From NCBI GenBank assembly GCA_003242645.1, contig QGVC01000226.1, positions 1 through 5,848 of the forward strand: 5,848 bases of DNA. Reading direction: 5' to 3'. How positions within the stretch are numbered: the stretch's first letter is position 1; each line of letters starts with the position of its first letter. The position numbers were made by a program, and so were the translations under genes. Below the pieces are notes generated by a model, which saw only the letters and a program-made list of their open reading frames with translations, ran no database searches and was not told where the DNA came from. Positions 1 through 5,848 of the stretch are shown in pieces. Source of the DNA: Pseudomonadota bacterium (GTDB taxonomy: Bacteria; Pseudomonadota; Alphaproteobacteria; Rhizobiales; Hyphomicrobiaceae).

Positions 1-527
1 GCGCAACGCGCGTCGGAGCAGATCTGCTCGAAACCTTGACGTCAATGTTCAATCCGCTCCCATCCATTGCGCTGTTGCCGCTCGCAATGATCTGGTTTGG
101 GTTCGGTGACGGGAGCACGATTTTCGTCCTCCTGCATGCGGTGCTCTGGGCCGTCGCCCTCAACACGCATGCAGGCTTTCGCGCAGTGAGCCCGACTTGG
201 CGGATGGTCGGGCGCAACTATGGTCTAAGCGGGATCCGCTACGTCTGGAAGATCCTCATTCCAGGGGCATTCCCGAGCATTCTAACGGGGCTCAAGATCG
301 GCTGGGCGTTCGCGTGGCGTACGCTGATTGCCGCCGAGTTGGTGTTCGGTGCGAGTTCCGGCGGCGGTGGACTCGGGTGGTTTATTTTCGAGAACAAGAA
401 CTCGCTCAACATTGCATCGGTATTCGCGGGCCTGCTCACCGTGATCCTGCTCGGTCTTTTCGTCGAGAACGTCATATTTCGGACCGTCGAGCAGCGTACC
501 GTTCAGCGCTGGGGCATGCAGACCTGA
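1..527 (+). CDS. ABC transporter permease, NitT/TauT (SsuC-like) class, 3' part only
   Basis: This is the C-terminal part (about 174 residues) of the inner-membrane subunit of an ABC importer. Such permeases form the channel that a periplasmic binding protein loads and an ATPase drives; this class takes up sulfonates, taurine, nitrate, or pyrimidine or thiamine precursors. The frame is open from base 3 with no stop, and the sequence before the first possible starts (TTG at 36, ATG at 45) still reads like the family, so the true start lies left of the window. Visible are a proline-rich membrane segment ending in IWFGFGD (about bases 45-115), another hydrophobic segment (about 117-175), the cytoplasmic EAA loop that contacts the ATPase (about 210-296, with YGLSG and LIPGAFPSILTGLKIG), a segment rich in W, A and E (about 297-350), a glycine-rich turn (SSGGGGLGWFIF) and a last membrane helix (about 418-475). 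It ends with TGA at 525-527. The substrate cannot be told from this fragment. The family call is firm. Confidence 0.9.
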   Translation, partial: ATRVGADLLETLTSMFNPLPSIALLPLAMIWFGFGDGSTIFVLLHAVLWAVALNTHAGFRAVSPTWRMVGRNYGLSGIRYVWKILIPGAFPSILTGLKIGWAFAWRTLIAAELVFGASSGGGGLGWFIFENKNSLNIASVFAGLLTVILLGLFVENVIFRTVEQRTVQRWGMQT

Positions 528-587
528 TTGGCTGCAGTAGCCCCCGCGCCCCGCTTCTGCCAGGGTCGGATGCATATAGAACATTCC

Positions 588-605
588 TGTTGCTTAGTCG
601 CAACA
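588..605. repeat. Short inverted repeat (6-bp perfect arms, 6-base loop)
   Basis: TGTTGC at 588-593 and GCAACA at 600-605 are exact reverse complements around the loop TTAGTC. It lies 61 bases after the permease stop. No T run follows on the + strand, so it is not a standard intrinsic terminator. It could be a weak RNA hairpin, a protein site, or chance, since a 6-bp dyad is not rare. Confidence 0.25.
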
Positions 606-700
606 AAAGTACTCCGTCTGCCGAGTGACCGGCGATGGAGGGGTAAAGAGCGTTGCCGGTAGAAGCAGGGAAATCCGAACCGAATTACCGAGCCATCTAA

Positions 701-717
701 CTTGGCAACTTGCCCAG
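701..717. promoter_or_regulatory. Candidate operator: 17-base near-palindrome before the pump operon
   Basis: CTTGGCAA (701-708), a central C, then TTGCCCAG (710-717) form a dyad in which 7 of 8 pairs match; the inner 11 bases GGCAACTTGCC are a perfect odd palindrome. Symmetric sites of this size are typical for dimeric helix-turn-helix regulators such as TetR or LacI types, and RND pump operons are commonly repressed this way. The site is about 120 bases before the adaptor start. No regulator gene is in the window, so its binding partner is unknown and the role is inference. Confidence 0.35.
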
Positions 718-828
718 CGACTATTCACCCGCCTTTCCACATCAGTGACGTGTGATCATCAGAGAACATCTCAGGAGTCGCAATCAAGTCAATGGTAGTA
801 TAGGATCGCGCCAGCATTCATAGGGGGT

Positions 829-835
829 GCGGAGG
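829..835 (+). promoter_or_regulatory. Ribosome binding site of the adaptor gene
   Basis: GCGGAGG ends four bases before the ATG at 840. The GGAGG core is a near-perfect anti-Shine-Dalgarno match and supports this ATG as the start; the protein from it opens directly with a basic residue and a membrane segment, as expected. Confidence 0.75.
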
Positions 836-839
836 TTCA

Positions 840-1910
840 ATGCGTTGGCTGATCGGGGGGCTGCTCGTCTTCGTCGTGTTCGCTGTTGCCGTGTGGCACT
901 ATACGGGGGCAAGGCAGGCGTGGTCGGGTGCCCAGGTGAGCACCGCCGCGAGCGGTCCAGCGCCGGTCATCGTTGAAGCAGCCCCCGTCCGTTTGGCCAA
1001 GGTCCAGCGTGAGATCGAGGCTGTTGGCAGTTTACGGTCCAACGAGTCGGTCATTGTTCGGCCCGAGATTTCAGGCCGCATCACCGAGATCTTTTTCGAG
1101 GAAGGCCAGCGAGTTGAAAAAGGAGCGCCGCTGTTCCAGCTCGACGATTCGATCGCCCGTGCCCAGCTCGAGCAGGCGAAAGCGAGCTTGGTCCTCAGTC
1201 GCGCCAATTATGAGCGCACGCAGGACCTCCACCAGCGAGGCGCAAGCTCCCGGCGCGCCCACGATGAGGCGATTGCGAAGCTCCGTGCGGACGAGGCAGC
1301 GGTGGAGCTCGCCGAGGCGACGCTAAGCAAAGCGAGAATTTTCGCGCCGTTCGATGGCATCGTCGGTTTGCGCCGGGTGAGTGTCGGAGACTATGTGAAT
1401 CCCGGACAGGATCTTGTGAACATCGAGGATCTCAGCTCACTGAAGGTCGATTTCCGCGTGCCTGAGATCTACTCGCTGCAGATCCGGGTGGGGCAGAAGG
1501 TACGGGTCCGGGTGGATGCCATACCGGGCAGCAGCTACGAAGGGACCGTTTACGCCATCGACCCGGCCTATGATCCCAATGGACGCGCAATCATCCTGCG
1601 GGCGCGGCTGCCCAACAGCGACGGTCTGCTTCGGGCAGGGATGTTTGCCCGCGTCACCCTGCTGGTGGACGAGCGGGAGCAGGCGGTCTTGGTGCCGGAA
1701 ACGGCGCTCGTTCCGGTCGGCGATGACCAGTTCGTTTACCGCGTCGTGGACGGCAAAGCCGTGATGACCAAGGTCAGGACGGGTCAGCGCCGTGAGGGAC
1801 AGGTCGAGATCGTCGAGGGGTTGAGCCCCGATGCGGTGATCGTCACGGAGGGCACGGTCAAGCTTCGAGACGGCGTCGCGGTGAGAACCGTCGGCCCAAC
1901 GGGAGCCTGA
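840..1910 (+). CDS. RND efflux pump periplasmic adaptor subunit (membrane fusion protein)
   Basis: This 356-residue protein belongs to the AcrA/MexH-like membrane fusion family, which links an inner-membrane RND transporter to an outer-membrane channel. Residues 3-20 form one hydrophobic helix after Met-Arg. There is no cysteine, hence no lipobox, so it is anchored by an uncleaved helix or exported by a signal peptide rather than being a lipoprotein. A first lipoyl half (about 71-102, VRPEISGRITEIFFEEGQ), a coiled-coil hairpin rich in A, E, L and R (about 103-163) and a second lipoyl half (about 166-196, APFDGIVG then VSVGDYVNPGQ) follow. A beta-barrel domain (about 200-277, with LRAGMFARVTL) and a membrane-proximal domain (about 280-352, VLVPETALVPVGDDQFVY) complete the usual fold order at normal length. 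Its stop is 3 bases before the transporter ATG, so the two are surely co-transcribed. Substrate and exact subfamily are not readable from the sequence. Confidence 0.95.
   Translation: MRWLIGGLLVFVVFAVAVWHYTGARQAWSGAQVSTAASGPAPVIVEAAPVRLAKVQREIEAVGSLRSNESVIVRPEISGRITEIFFEEGQRVEKGAPLFQLDDSIARAQLEQAKASLVLSRANYERTQDLHQRGASSRRAHDEAIAKLRADEAAVELAEATLSKARIFAPFDGIVGLRRVSVGDYVNPGQDLVNIEDLSSLKVDFRVPEIYSLQIRVGQKVRVRVDAIPGSSYEGTVYAIDPAYDPNGRAIILRARLPNSDGLLRAGMFARVTLLVDEREQAVLVPETALVPVGDDQFVYRVVDGKAVMTKVRTGQRREGQVEIVEGLSPDAVIVTEGTVKLRDGVAVRTVGPTGA
1901..1905 (+). promoter_or_regulatory. Ribosome binding site of the RND transporter, inside the adaptor gene
   Basis: GGGAG lies eight bases before the ATG at 1914 and inside the last codons of the adaptor. 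This position and the 3-base gap between the genes fit translational coupling, which would keep adaptor and transporter output matched. Confidence 0.6.
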
Positions 1911-1913
1911 CCG

Positions 1914-4900
1914 ATGTTACTCCCCGAGCTTTGCATCCGCCGCCCTGTTTTCGCGACGGTTCTCAGTCTGATTATCGTCCTCATCGGCATCGTTTCGTTC
2001 ACCCGCCTCACGGTCCGCGAATATCCGAACATCGACCGTCCGGTGGTTCTGGTGGAGACCATCTGGCGGGGTGCCAGCGCCCAGGTCCTCGAAAGCCAAG
2101 TTACCCGCGTGCTCGAGGAGTCCATCGCGGGAATCGAGGGCATCGACTTCATCCGTTCGATCACCCGGCAGGAGCGGAGCCTTGTCGTCGTTCAGTTCCA
2201 GCTGGATCGTGATCAGGATACAGCTGCCGCCGACGTCCGGGACCGGGTCGGCCGTGTGCGTGGCCGGTTGCCTGACGAGATCGAGGAGCCGGTCATCTCC
2301 AAGTCCGAGGCCGATGCACAACCGATCATGTACCTCGCGTTCTCCTCGGACCGCCATTCGCACCTCGAGGTGACCGATTATGCGGACCGCATCGTCAAGG
2401 ATCGGCTGCAATCCATCTCTGGTGTTGCGGAGGCCCGCATCTTTGGCGAGCGCAGATACGCCATGCGCATCTGGCTCGATGCGGCACGGCTCGCAGCTTA
2501 CAACCTCACACCTCAGGATGTAGAGAACGCGTTGCGGAGCCAGAATGTCGAATTGCCGGCAGGCCGGATCGAGAGCCAGGACGTCGAGTTCACGGTTCTT
2601 TCGGAAACCGATCTGCGGCTGCCCGAGCAGTTCGGTGCGATCATTATCAAAGAAGAGTCCGGCTATCCCGTACGCCTTCGGGATGTTGCGCGCGTCGAGC
2701 TCGGCCCCGTGGATGAGCGCGTTGCCGTACGCTTCAACGGCAAGAGCGCCGTTTCGCTTGGCATCGTCAAACAGGCTGTCGCCAATCCGCTCGATATTTC
2801 CAGGGAGGTGCGAAAAGAGCTGCCGCGGATACGCGAGAGCCTGCCCGAGGGTATGCAAGTTGATGTCGCTTACGATTCCTCAGTTTTCATCCAGGCATCC
2901 ATCGATGCGGTCTTCCAAACGATCGGCGAGGCGGTGCTGCTGGTCGTCATCGTCGTGTTCCTGTTTCTTCGCAGCGTTCGCGCAACTCTCATCCCAATCG
3001 TCACCATCCCGGTTTCACTGATCGGCAGCTGCGCGATCATGTACGCGCTGGGGTTCTCAGTGAACACGCTGACGCTGCTCGCGATGGTGTTGGCGATTGG
3101 CCTGGTCGTGGATGACGCCATCGTCGTGCTGGAGAACATTTACCGGCACATCGAAGAGGGCATGTCGCCCATTGTGGCGGCTCTCAAAGGTAGCAAGGAG
3201 ATCGCCTTTGCCGTCGTGGCGATGACCATCACGCTGGCAGCGGTTTACGCTCCGATCGGCTTCATGTCCGGCACCACCGGCCGGCTGTTCACAGAGTTTG
3301 CCTGGGCGCTCGCGGGCTCAGTTCTTATCTCGGGCTTCGTAGCATTGACGCTCAGCCCGATGATGTGCTCGAAGCTGCTCCAGCACCACGCCCAACACGG
3401 CTTCTTCTACAACCTCATCGAAAGGGGCCTGCAGCAGCTGACGCATAGCTACCGTTCAGCTCTAAGACGTGTGCTTCAGGTCCGCTTCATCGTGGTGATC
3501 GTTGGGCTGTTCGTGGCGGCAAGCAGCTATTTCATCTTCACCACGATCAAGCCAGAGCTTTCTCCGGTCGAGGACCGCGGGACCATCATCAGCTTTTTCA
3601 TGGGGCCCGAAGGGTCGACTATTGGTTTCATGGATCGATACGCCCGCCAGTTGGAAGCCGTATTCGAGAAAGTGCCAGAAGCGGAGGCGTACTTCGTCGT
3701 TTCCGGACGACCAACACCTTCGCAAGGGATCGCTTTCACCCGGTTGGCGCCCTGGGGTGAGCGTGAACGTAGCCAGCAGGAGATCGTGGAATCCCTCGGT
3801 CCTGCCATGTCTGCCCTCCCAGGCGTCCGCGCGTTTGCAACGAACCCGCCGTCGCTTGGGCAGAATGCGAGTTCCAAACCTGTTTGGATCGCTATCCAAG
3901 CCTCCGTACCGCCGGAGGAGCTCAACCGGATGGTGGAGGCCGTTCTCGCCGAGGCTGAGAAGCATCCCTCGCTCGCAAACCTCGAAACAAGGCTCAAGCT
4001 GAACGTCCCAGAGATCAAGGTCTCAGTGAATCGGGACAAAGCCGCCGACGTCGGTGTCTCCGTCGACACGATCGGGCGAACGCTGGAAACGATGCTGGGC
4101 GGCCGGCAGGTGACCCGGTTCAAGCAGAACGGCAAGCAATACGACGTGATCGTGCAGGTGGCCGACGTCGATCGCACGAACCCCGATCACCTCTCGCGCA
4201 TTTACGTCCGGGGCAGCGGCGGCCAGATGATCCAGCTCTCCAATTTGGTCGAGGTGCGCGAGTCCGTCGCGCCGCGCGAGCTGACGCGGATGGGCCAGAT
4301 CAGCGCCGCAGATATCACTGCAAATGTCGCTGCCGGATACTCGCAAGGTGAAGCGCTCGCGGCATTGGAGGAGGCTGCGCGCAAAGTGCTGCCGCCAGGG
4401 GTGCAAATCGACTACGTCGGCTCGTCGCGCGAGTACAAGCAGGCCACGGGCGATATCTATCTTACCTTTGTGCTCGCCCTGCTGTTCATCTACCTGGTGC
4501 TATCTGCGCAATTCGAGAGCTTCATCGATCCGCTGATCATCATGCTCACAGTGCCGCTCTCGATGACTGGAGCATTGCTGGCGCTCAAGCTCGGCGGCGG
4601 GACGATGAACATCTACAGCCAAATTGGCTTGGTCACGCTCGTCGGTCTGATTACCAAGCACGGCATTCTCATCGTCGAGTTCGCCAATCAGTTACAGGAG
4701 CAGGGGCATTCACGGCTCGAGGCTGTTATTGAAGCCGCCGCCTTGCGTCTGCGTCCAATTCTCATGACGACCGCTGCGATGGTCCTCGGCGCGCTGCCCC
4801 TGGCAATCGCGGTCGGTGCGGGTGCGGAGAGCAGAAATCAGATCGGGCTCGTGATCGTCGGTGGTCTGCTGCTCGGTACGCTGCTGACGCTCTTTGTCGT

Positions 4901-4979
4901 CCCGACCGCTTACACACTGCTTGCACGTGATCGGAGCAAGATGGCGGTCATGATGGCCAAACCTCAGGCCGCCGAATAA
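1914..4979 (+). CDS. RND efflux transporter, inner-membrane subunit (HAE1 family)
   Basis: This full-length 1021-residue AcrB/MdtB/MexI-like transporter exchanges protons for drugs or other amphiphiles; relatives act as trimers with the adaptor and an outer-membrane channel. The two-fold plan is clear: TM1 (about 11-30), a large periplasmic loop (about 31-330), TM2-6 (about 337-485), TM7 (about 522-542), a second loop (about 543-840) and TM8-12 (about 848-1003). The proton relay is complete by motif alignment to AcrB: D400 and D401 (IGLVVDDAIVVLENIYRH) match D407/D408, K915 (LITKHGILIVEFA) matches K940, and R945 and T952 (LRLRPILMTT) match R971 and T978. The switch loop near 594-607 (FVVSGRPTPSQGIAF) keeps one of two AcrB phenylalanines. 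It follows the adaptor by 3 bases with its own GGGAG. No outer-membrane channel gene follows. It appears intact; substrates are unknown. Confidence 0.96.
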   Translation: MLLPELCIRRPVFATVLSLIIVLIGIVSFTRLTVREYPNIDRPVVLVETIWRGASAQVLESQVTRVLEESIAGIEGIDFIRSITRQERSLVVVQFQLDRDQDTAAADVRDRVGRVRGRLPDEIEEPVISKSEADAQPIMYLAFSSDRHSHLEVTDYADRIVKDRLQSISGVAEARIFGERRYAMRIWLDAARLAAYNLTPQDVENALRSQNVELPAGRIESQDVEFTVLSETDLRLPEQFGAIIIKEESGYPVRLRDVARVELGPVDERVAVRFNGKSAVSLGIVKQAVANPLDISREVRKELPRIRESLPEGMQVDVAYDSSVFIQASIDAVFQTIGEAVLLVVIVVFLFLRSVRATLIPIVTIPVSLIGSCAIMYALGFSVNTLTLLAMVLAIGLVVDDAIVVLENIYRHIEEGMSPIVAALKGSKEIAFAVVAMTITLAAVYAPIGFMSGTTGRLFTEFAWALAGSVLISGFVALTLSPMMCSKLLQHHAQHGFFYNLIERGLQQLTHSYRSALRRVLQVRFIVVIVGLFVAASSYFIFTTIKPELSPVEDRGTIISFFMGPEGSTIGFMDRYARQLEAVFEKVPEAEAYFVVSGRPTPSQGIAFTRLAPWGERERSQQEIVESLGPAMSALPGVRAFATNPPSLGQNASSKPVWIAIQASVPPEELNRMVEAVLAEAEKHPSLANLETRLKLNVPEIKVSVNRDKAADVGVSVDTIGRTLETMLGGRQVTRFKQNGKQYDVIVQVADVDRTNPDHLSRIYVRGSGGQMIQLSNLVEVRESVAPRELTRMGQISAADITANVAAGYSQGEALAALEEAARKVLPPGVQIDYVGSSREYKQATGDIYLTFVLALLFIYLVLSAQFESFIDPLIIMLTVPLSMTGALLALKLGGGTMNIYSQIGLVTLVGLITKHGILIVEFANQLQEQGHSRLEAVIEAAALRLRPILMTTAAMVLGALPLAIAVGAGAESRNQIGLVIVGGLLLGTLLTLFVVPTAYTLLARDRSKMAVMMAKPQAAE

Positions 4980-4983
4980 TCGT

Positions 4984-5017
4984 CGATTGAATTGGTGCAA
5001 GCCAGTTCGTTCAATCG
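4984..5017. terminator. Inverted repeat between convergent genes, possible terminator hairpin
   Basis: CGATTGAA (4984-4991) and TTCAATCG (5010-5017) are exact 8-bp reverse complements separated by 18 bases; within the loop TGG (4993-4995) can pair with CCA (5002-5004). It begins 5 bases after the transporter stop and ends 33 bases before the stop of the opposing TonB-like gene, the usual place for a shared terminator. Against this, the arms are A/T-rich and no T run follows on either strand, so it would be a weak intrinsic terminator at best. The call rests mainly on position and symmetry. Confidence 0.35.
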
Positions 5018-5049
5018 CGAAAAGGGCCACGCAGCGCAGAGCGACACGG

Positions 5050-5829
5050 TCATCTAACCGTAATCGTGATGCTTCCTCTGAAGTGTCCGTTTGGGGGTGG
5101 CGGAAACGTGACGCCCGCCAGAGCAGAGCGAACGGCCCGGTCAATTTCCGCACTGCCGGACGATCTTAGTGACAGCGAGGCCAGGTGGCCGTTTGCTGAA
5201 ATTGTGAATGTCAAACCGACCTGGCCCGAGGAGCGGAGATTCCTGATCCGCTGCGCGCGCGAAACAAGAACGGAGCGAACGGTGGCGGCGTAGGCCGCGA
5301 TGCTTTGCGCGGAAGCACTTGACTGGCCGCCGCCCAAGCCAGCCTGACCGCGGCTAGCCGGGCTCGAAGCAGATTTCGGTTTCGGCTGCTCCTTTTTTCG
5401 TTCCTTCTCTTCCTTTTTCTTTTCGGCTTCTTTGGTCTTGACGGTTTCGCGCTTGACCGGCGTTTCCTTTACGGGCTCGAGCTCTTCAGTTTTTTCGACC
5501 GGCTCCGCCTGAAGCGGAATGGCAACGGCACTCTCCACCTCCTTCAGCGGCGGCTCCACTTCCAGCATTGCAGTCCGCTGCGGCACGGCTTCAGGAACCA
5601 CCTCGCGGATCGGCTCCAGTGCGGGCTTCACCTCCTCGACAACGGGCACCTCGGCAGGTTTGGCAACCTGTGCCGTCTCAAGGCCTTCGCTCGCCTGCGC
5701 GGCCACGGAATCTGGGCTCCCGACCGCGGCGAGCTCCTGATCGGGATCGCCTGGCGGAAGGATCATGATTTCCGCCTGTTCGGGCGAAATGGCCGTCGGG
5801 ATGGGCGCCGGCATGCGACCCAAACCCAC
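5050..5829 (-). CDS. TonB-family energy-transducer-like protein lacking a visible N-terminal anchor
   Basis: TonB proteins carry energy from the inner-membrane ExbB-ExbD motor to outer-membrane receptors for siderophores, heme or cobalamin. From the GTG at 5829 this frame codes 259 residues. Residues 1-125 are rich in P, E and V, with an LPPG segment at about 24-27; residues 126-152 are a dense Lys/Glu stretch; 153-177 is a Ser/Gly/Ala linker; and about 178-259 is a TonB C-terminal domain (AYAATVRSVL, then GQVGLTFTISANGH, SLRSSGSAEIDRAVRSAL and FPPPPNG). Known TonBs start with a cytoplasmic tip and one membrane helix bearing a key His; none is seen here. The frame is closed upstream by TAA at 5845-5847, so the anchor cannot lie further up in this frame. 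AGGCAAGG at 5836-5843 could serve the GTG; an ATG at 5814 is an alternative. It may be a broken gene with its first part beyond the window, a frameshift, or a true soluble variant. It runs convergently to the pump operon. Confidence 0.75.
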   Translation of the reverse strand: MGLGRMPAPIPTAISPEQAEIMILPPGDPDQELAAVGSPDSVAAQASEGLETAQVAKPAEVPVVEEVKPALEPIREVVPEAVPQRTAMLEVEPPLKEVESAVAIPLQAEPVEKTEELEPVKETPVKRETVKTKEAEKKKEEKERKKEQPKPKSASSPASRGQAGLGGGQSSASAQSIAAYAATVRSVLVSRAQRIRNLRSSGQVGLTFTISANGHLASLSLRSSGSAEIDRAVRSALAGVTFPPPPNGHFRGSITITVR

Positions 5830-5848
5830 CCCTAGCCTTGCCTTTTAA

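Larger units (their letters stand above)
528..839. other. Intergenic region upstream of the efflux operon
   Basis: No convincing gene lies in these 312 bases: the reading frames crossing it are short and are continuations of frames overlapping the permease. It looks more A/T-rich than the flanking genes, as expected of a control region. It must hold the promoter of the pump operon unless the pump is read through from the permease. An A/T-rich TAGTATAGGAT at 796-806 resembles a -10 element, but no good -35 lies 16-18 bases upstream, so no promoter is called. There is no divergent regulator gene of the TetR, MarR or LysR kind that often sits beside such pumps. No hairpin followed by a T run is seen after the permease stop. 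Dyads are listed separately. Confidence 0.7.

Noticed and set aside
197..628. A 143-codon + strand frame reaching into the intergenic region
   Set aside because: Most of it overlaps the permease in another frame, its composition is Arg-rich shadow-like, and the part beyond 527 has no start signal or recognisable domain.
628..660. ACCGGC (628-633) and GCCGGT (655-660) as a paired hairpin
   Set aside because: The arms are only 6 bp with a 21-base loop in GC-rich DNA, which is easily chance; no T run or known motif follows.
796..806. TAGTATAGGAT as a -10 promoter element for the pump operon
   Set aside because: No acceptable -35 is found 16-18 bases upstream (those bases read AGGAGT or AGTCGC), so only the A/T-rich resemblance remains.
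1917..2858. A 313-codon open frame on the - strand opposite the RND transporter
   Set aside because: It lies wholly inside a clearly recognised conserved gene, shows no family motif, and is the usual antisense by-product of high-GC codon use.
3527..4177. A 216-codon open frame on the - strand within the transporter, plus other overlapping frames at 3462-4002
   Set aside because: These are antisense or alternate-frame shadows of the transporter's second periplasmic loop, with Ser/Arg/Pro-rich content typical of out-of-frame translation.
4710..5153. A 147-codon - strand frame spanning the transporter 3' end and the convergent gap
   Set aside because: It overlaps the end of the transporter and the conserved C-terminal domain of the TonB-like gene in another frame, and has no family features of its own.
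5519..5768. Two + strand frames opposite the TonB-like linker
   Set aside because: Their Ser/Thr/Ala/Gly- and Arg/Pro-rich repeats simply mirror the biased linker codons on the other strand.

Overview
The window is about 60% GC by eye, uses GTG/TTG starts and has a protein style typical of Alphaproteobacteria. The best guess is Hyphomicrobiales (Bradyrhizobium and relatives). This rests on the look of the proteins, above all the acidic linker and 'LPPG' segment of the TonB-like protein, and was not tested by any search.

Layout from left to right. (1) Bases 1-527, + strand: the 3' part of an ABC-transporter inner-membrane permease of the nitrate/sulfonate/taurine (NitT/TauT, SsuC-like) class, cut by the window edge. 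(2) Bases 528-839: 312 bases without a gene, holding a 17-base near-palindrome that could be an operator, two weaker dyads, and a good ribosome binding site at its end. (3) Bases 840-4979, + strand: a tight two-gene operon for an RND multidrug-type efflux pump, made of a periplasmic adaptor (356 aa) and, 3 bases later, an inner-membrane RND/HAE1 transporter (1021 aa) with all its proton-relay residues. (4) Bases 4980-5049: a short convergent gap with an 8-bp perfect inverted repeat. (5) Bases 5050-5829, - strand: a TonB-family protein with an intact C-terminal domain and a long charged linker, but no N-terminal membrane anchor in the available open frame.

The adaptor and transporter should work together as the inner-membrane and periplasmic parts of a tripartite pump driven by the proton gradient. 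No outer-membrane channel gene is present, so a channel encoded elsewhere (TolC/OprM type) is presumably used. The ABC permease and the TonB-like gene look like unrelated neighbours. I see no CRISPR array, tRNA, rRNA, insertion sequence or undescribed system. The point most worth following is the missing N-terminus of the TonB-like gene.
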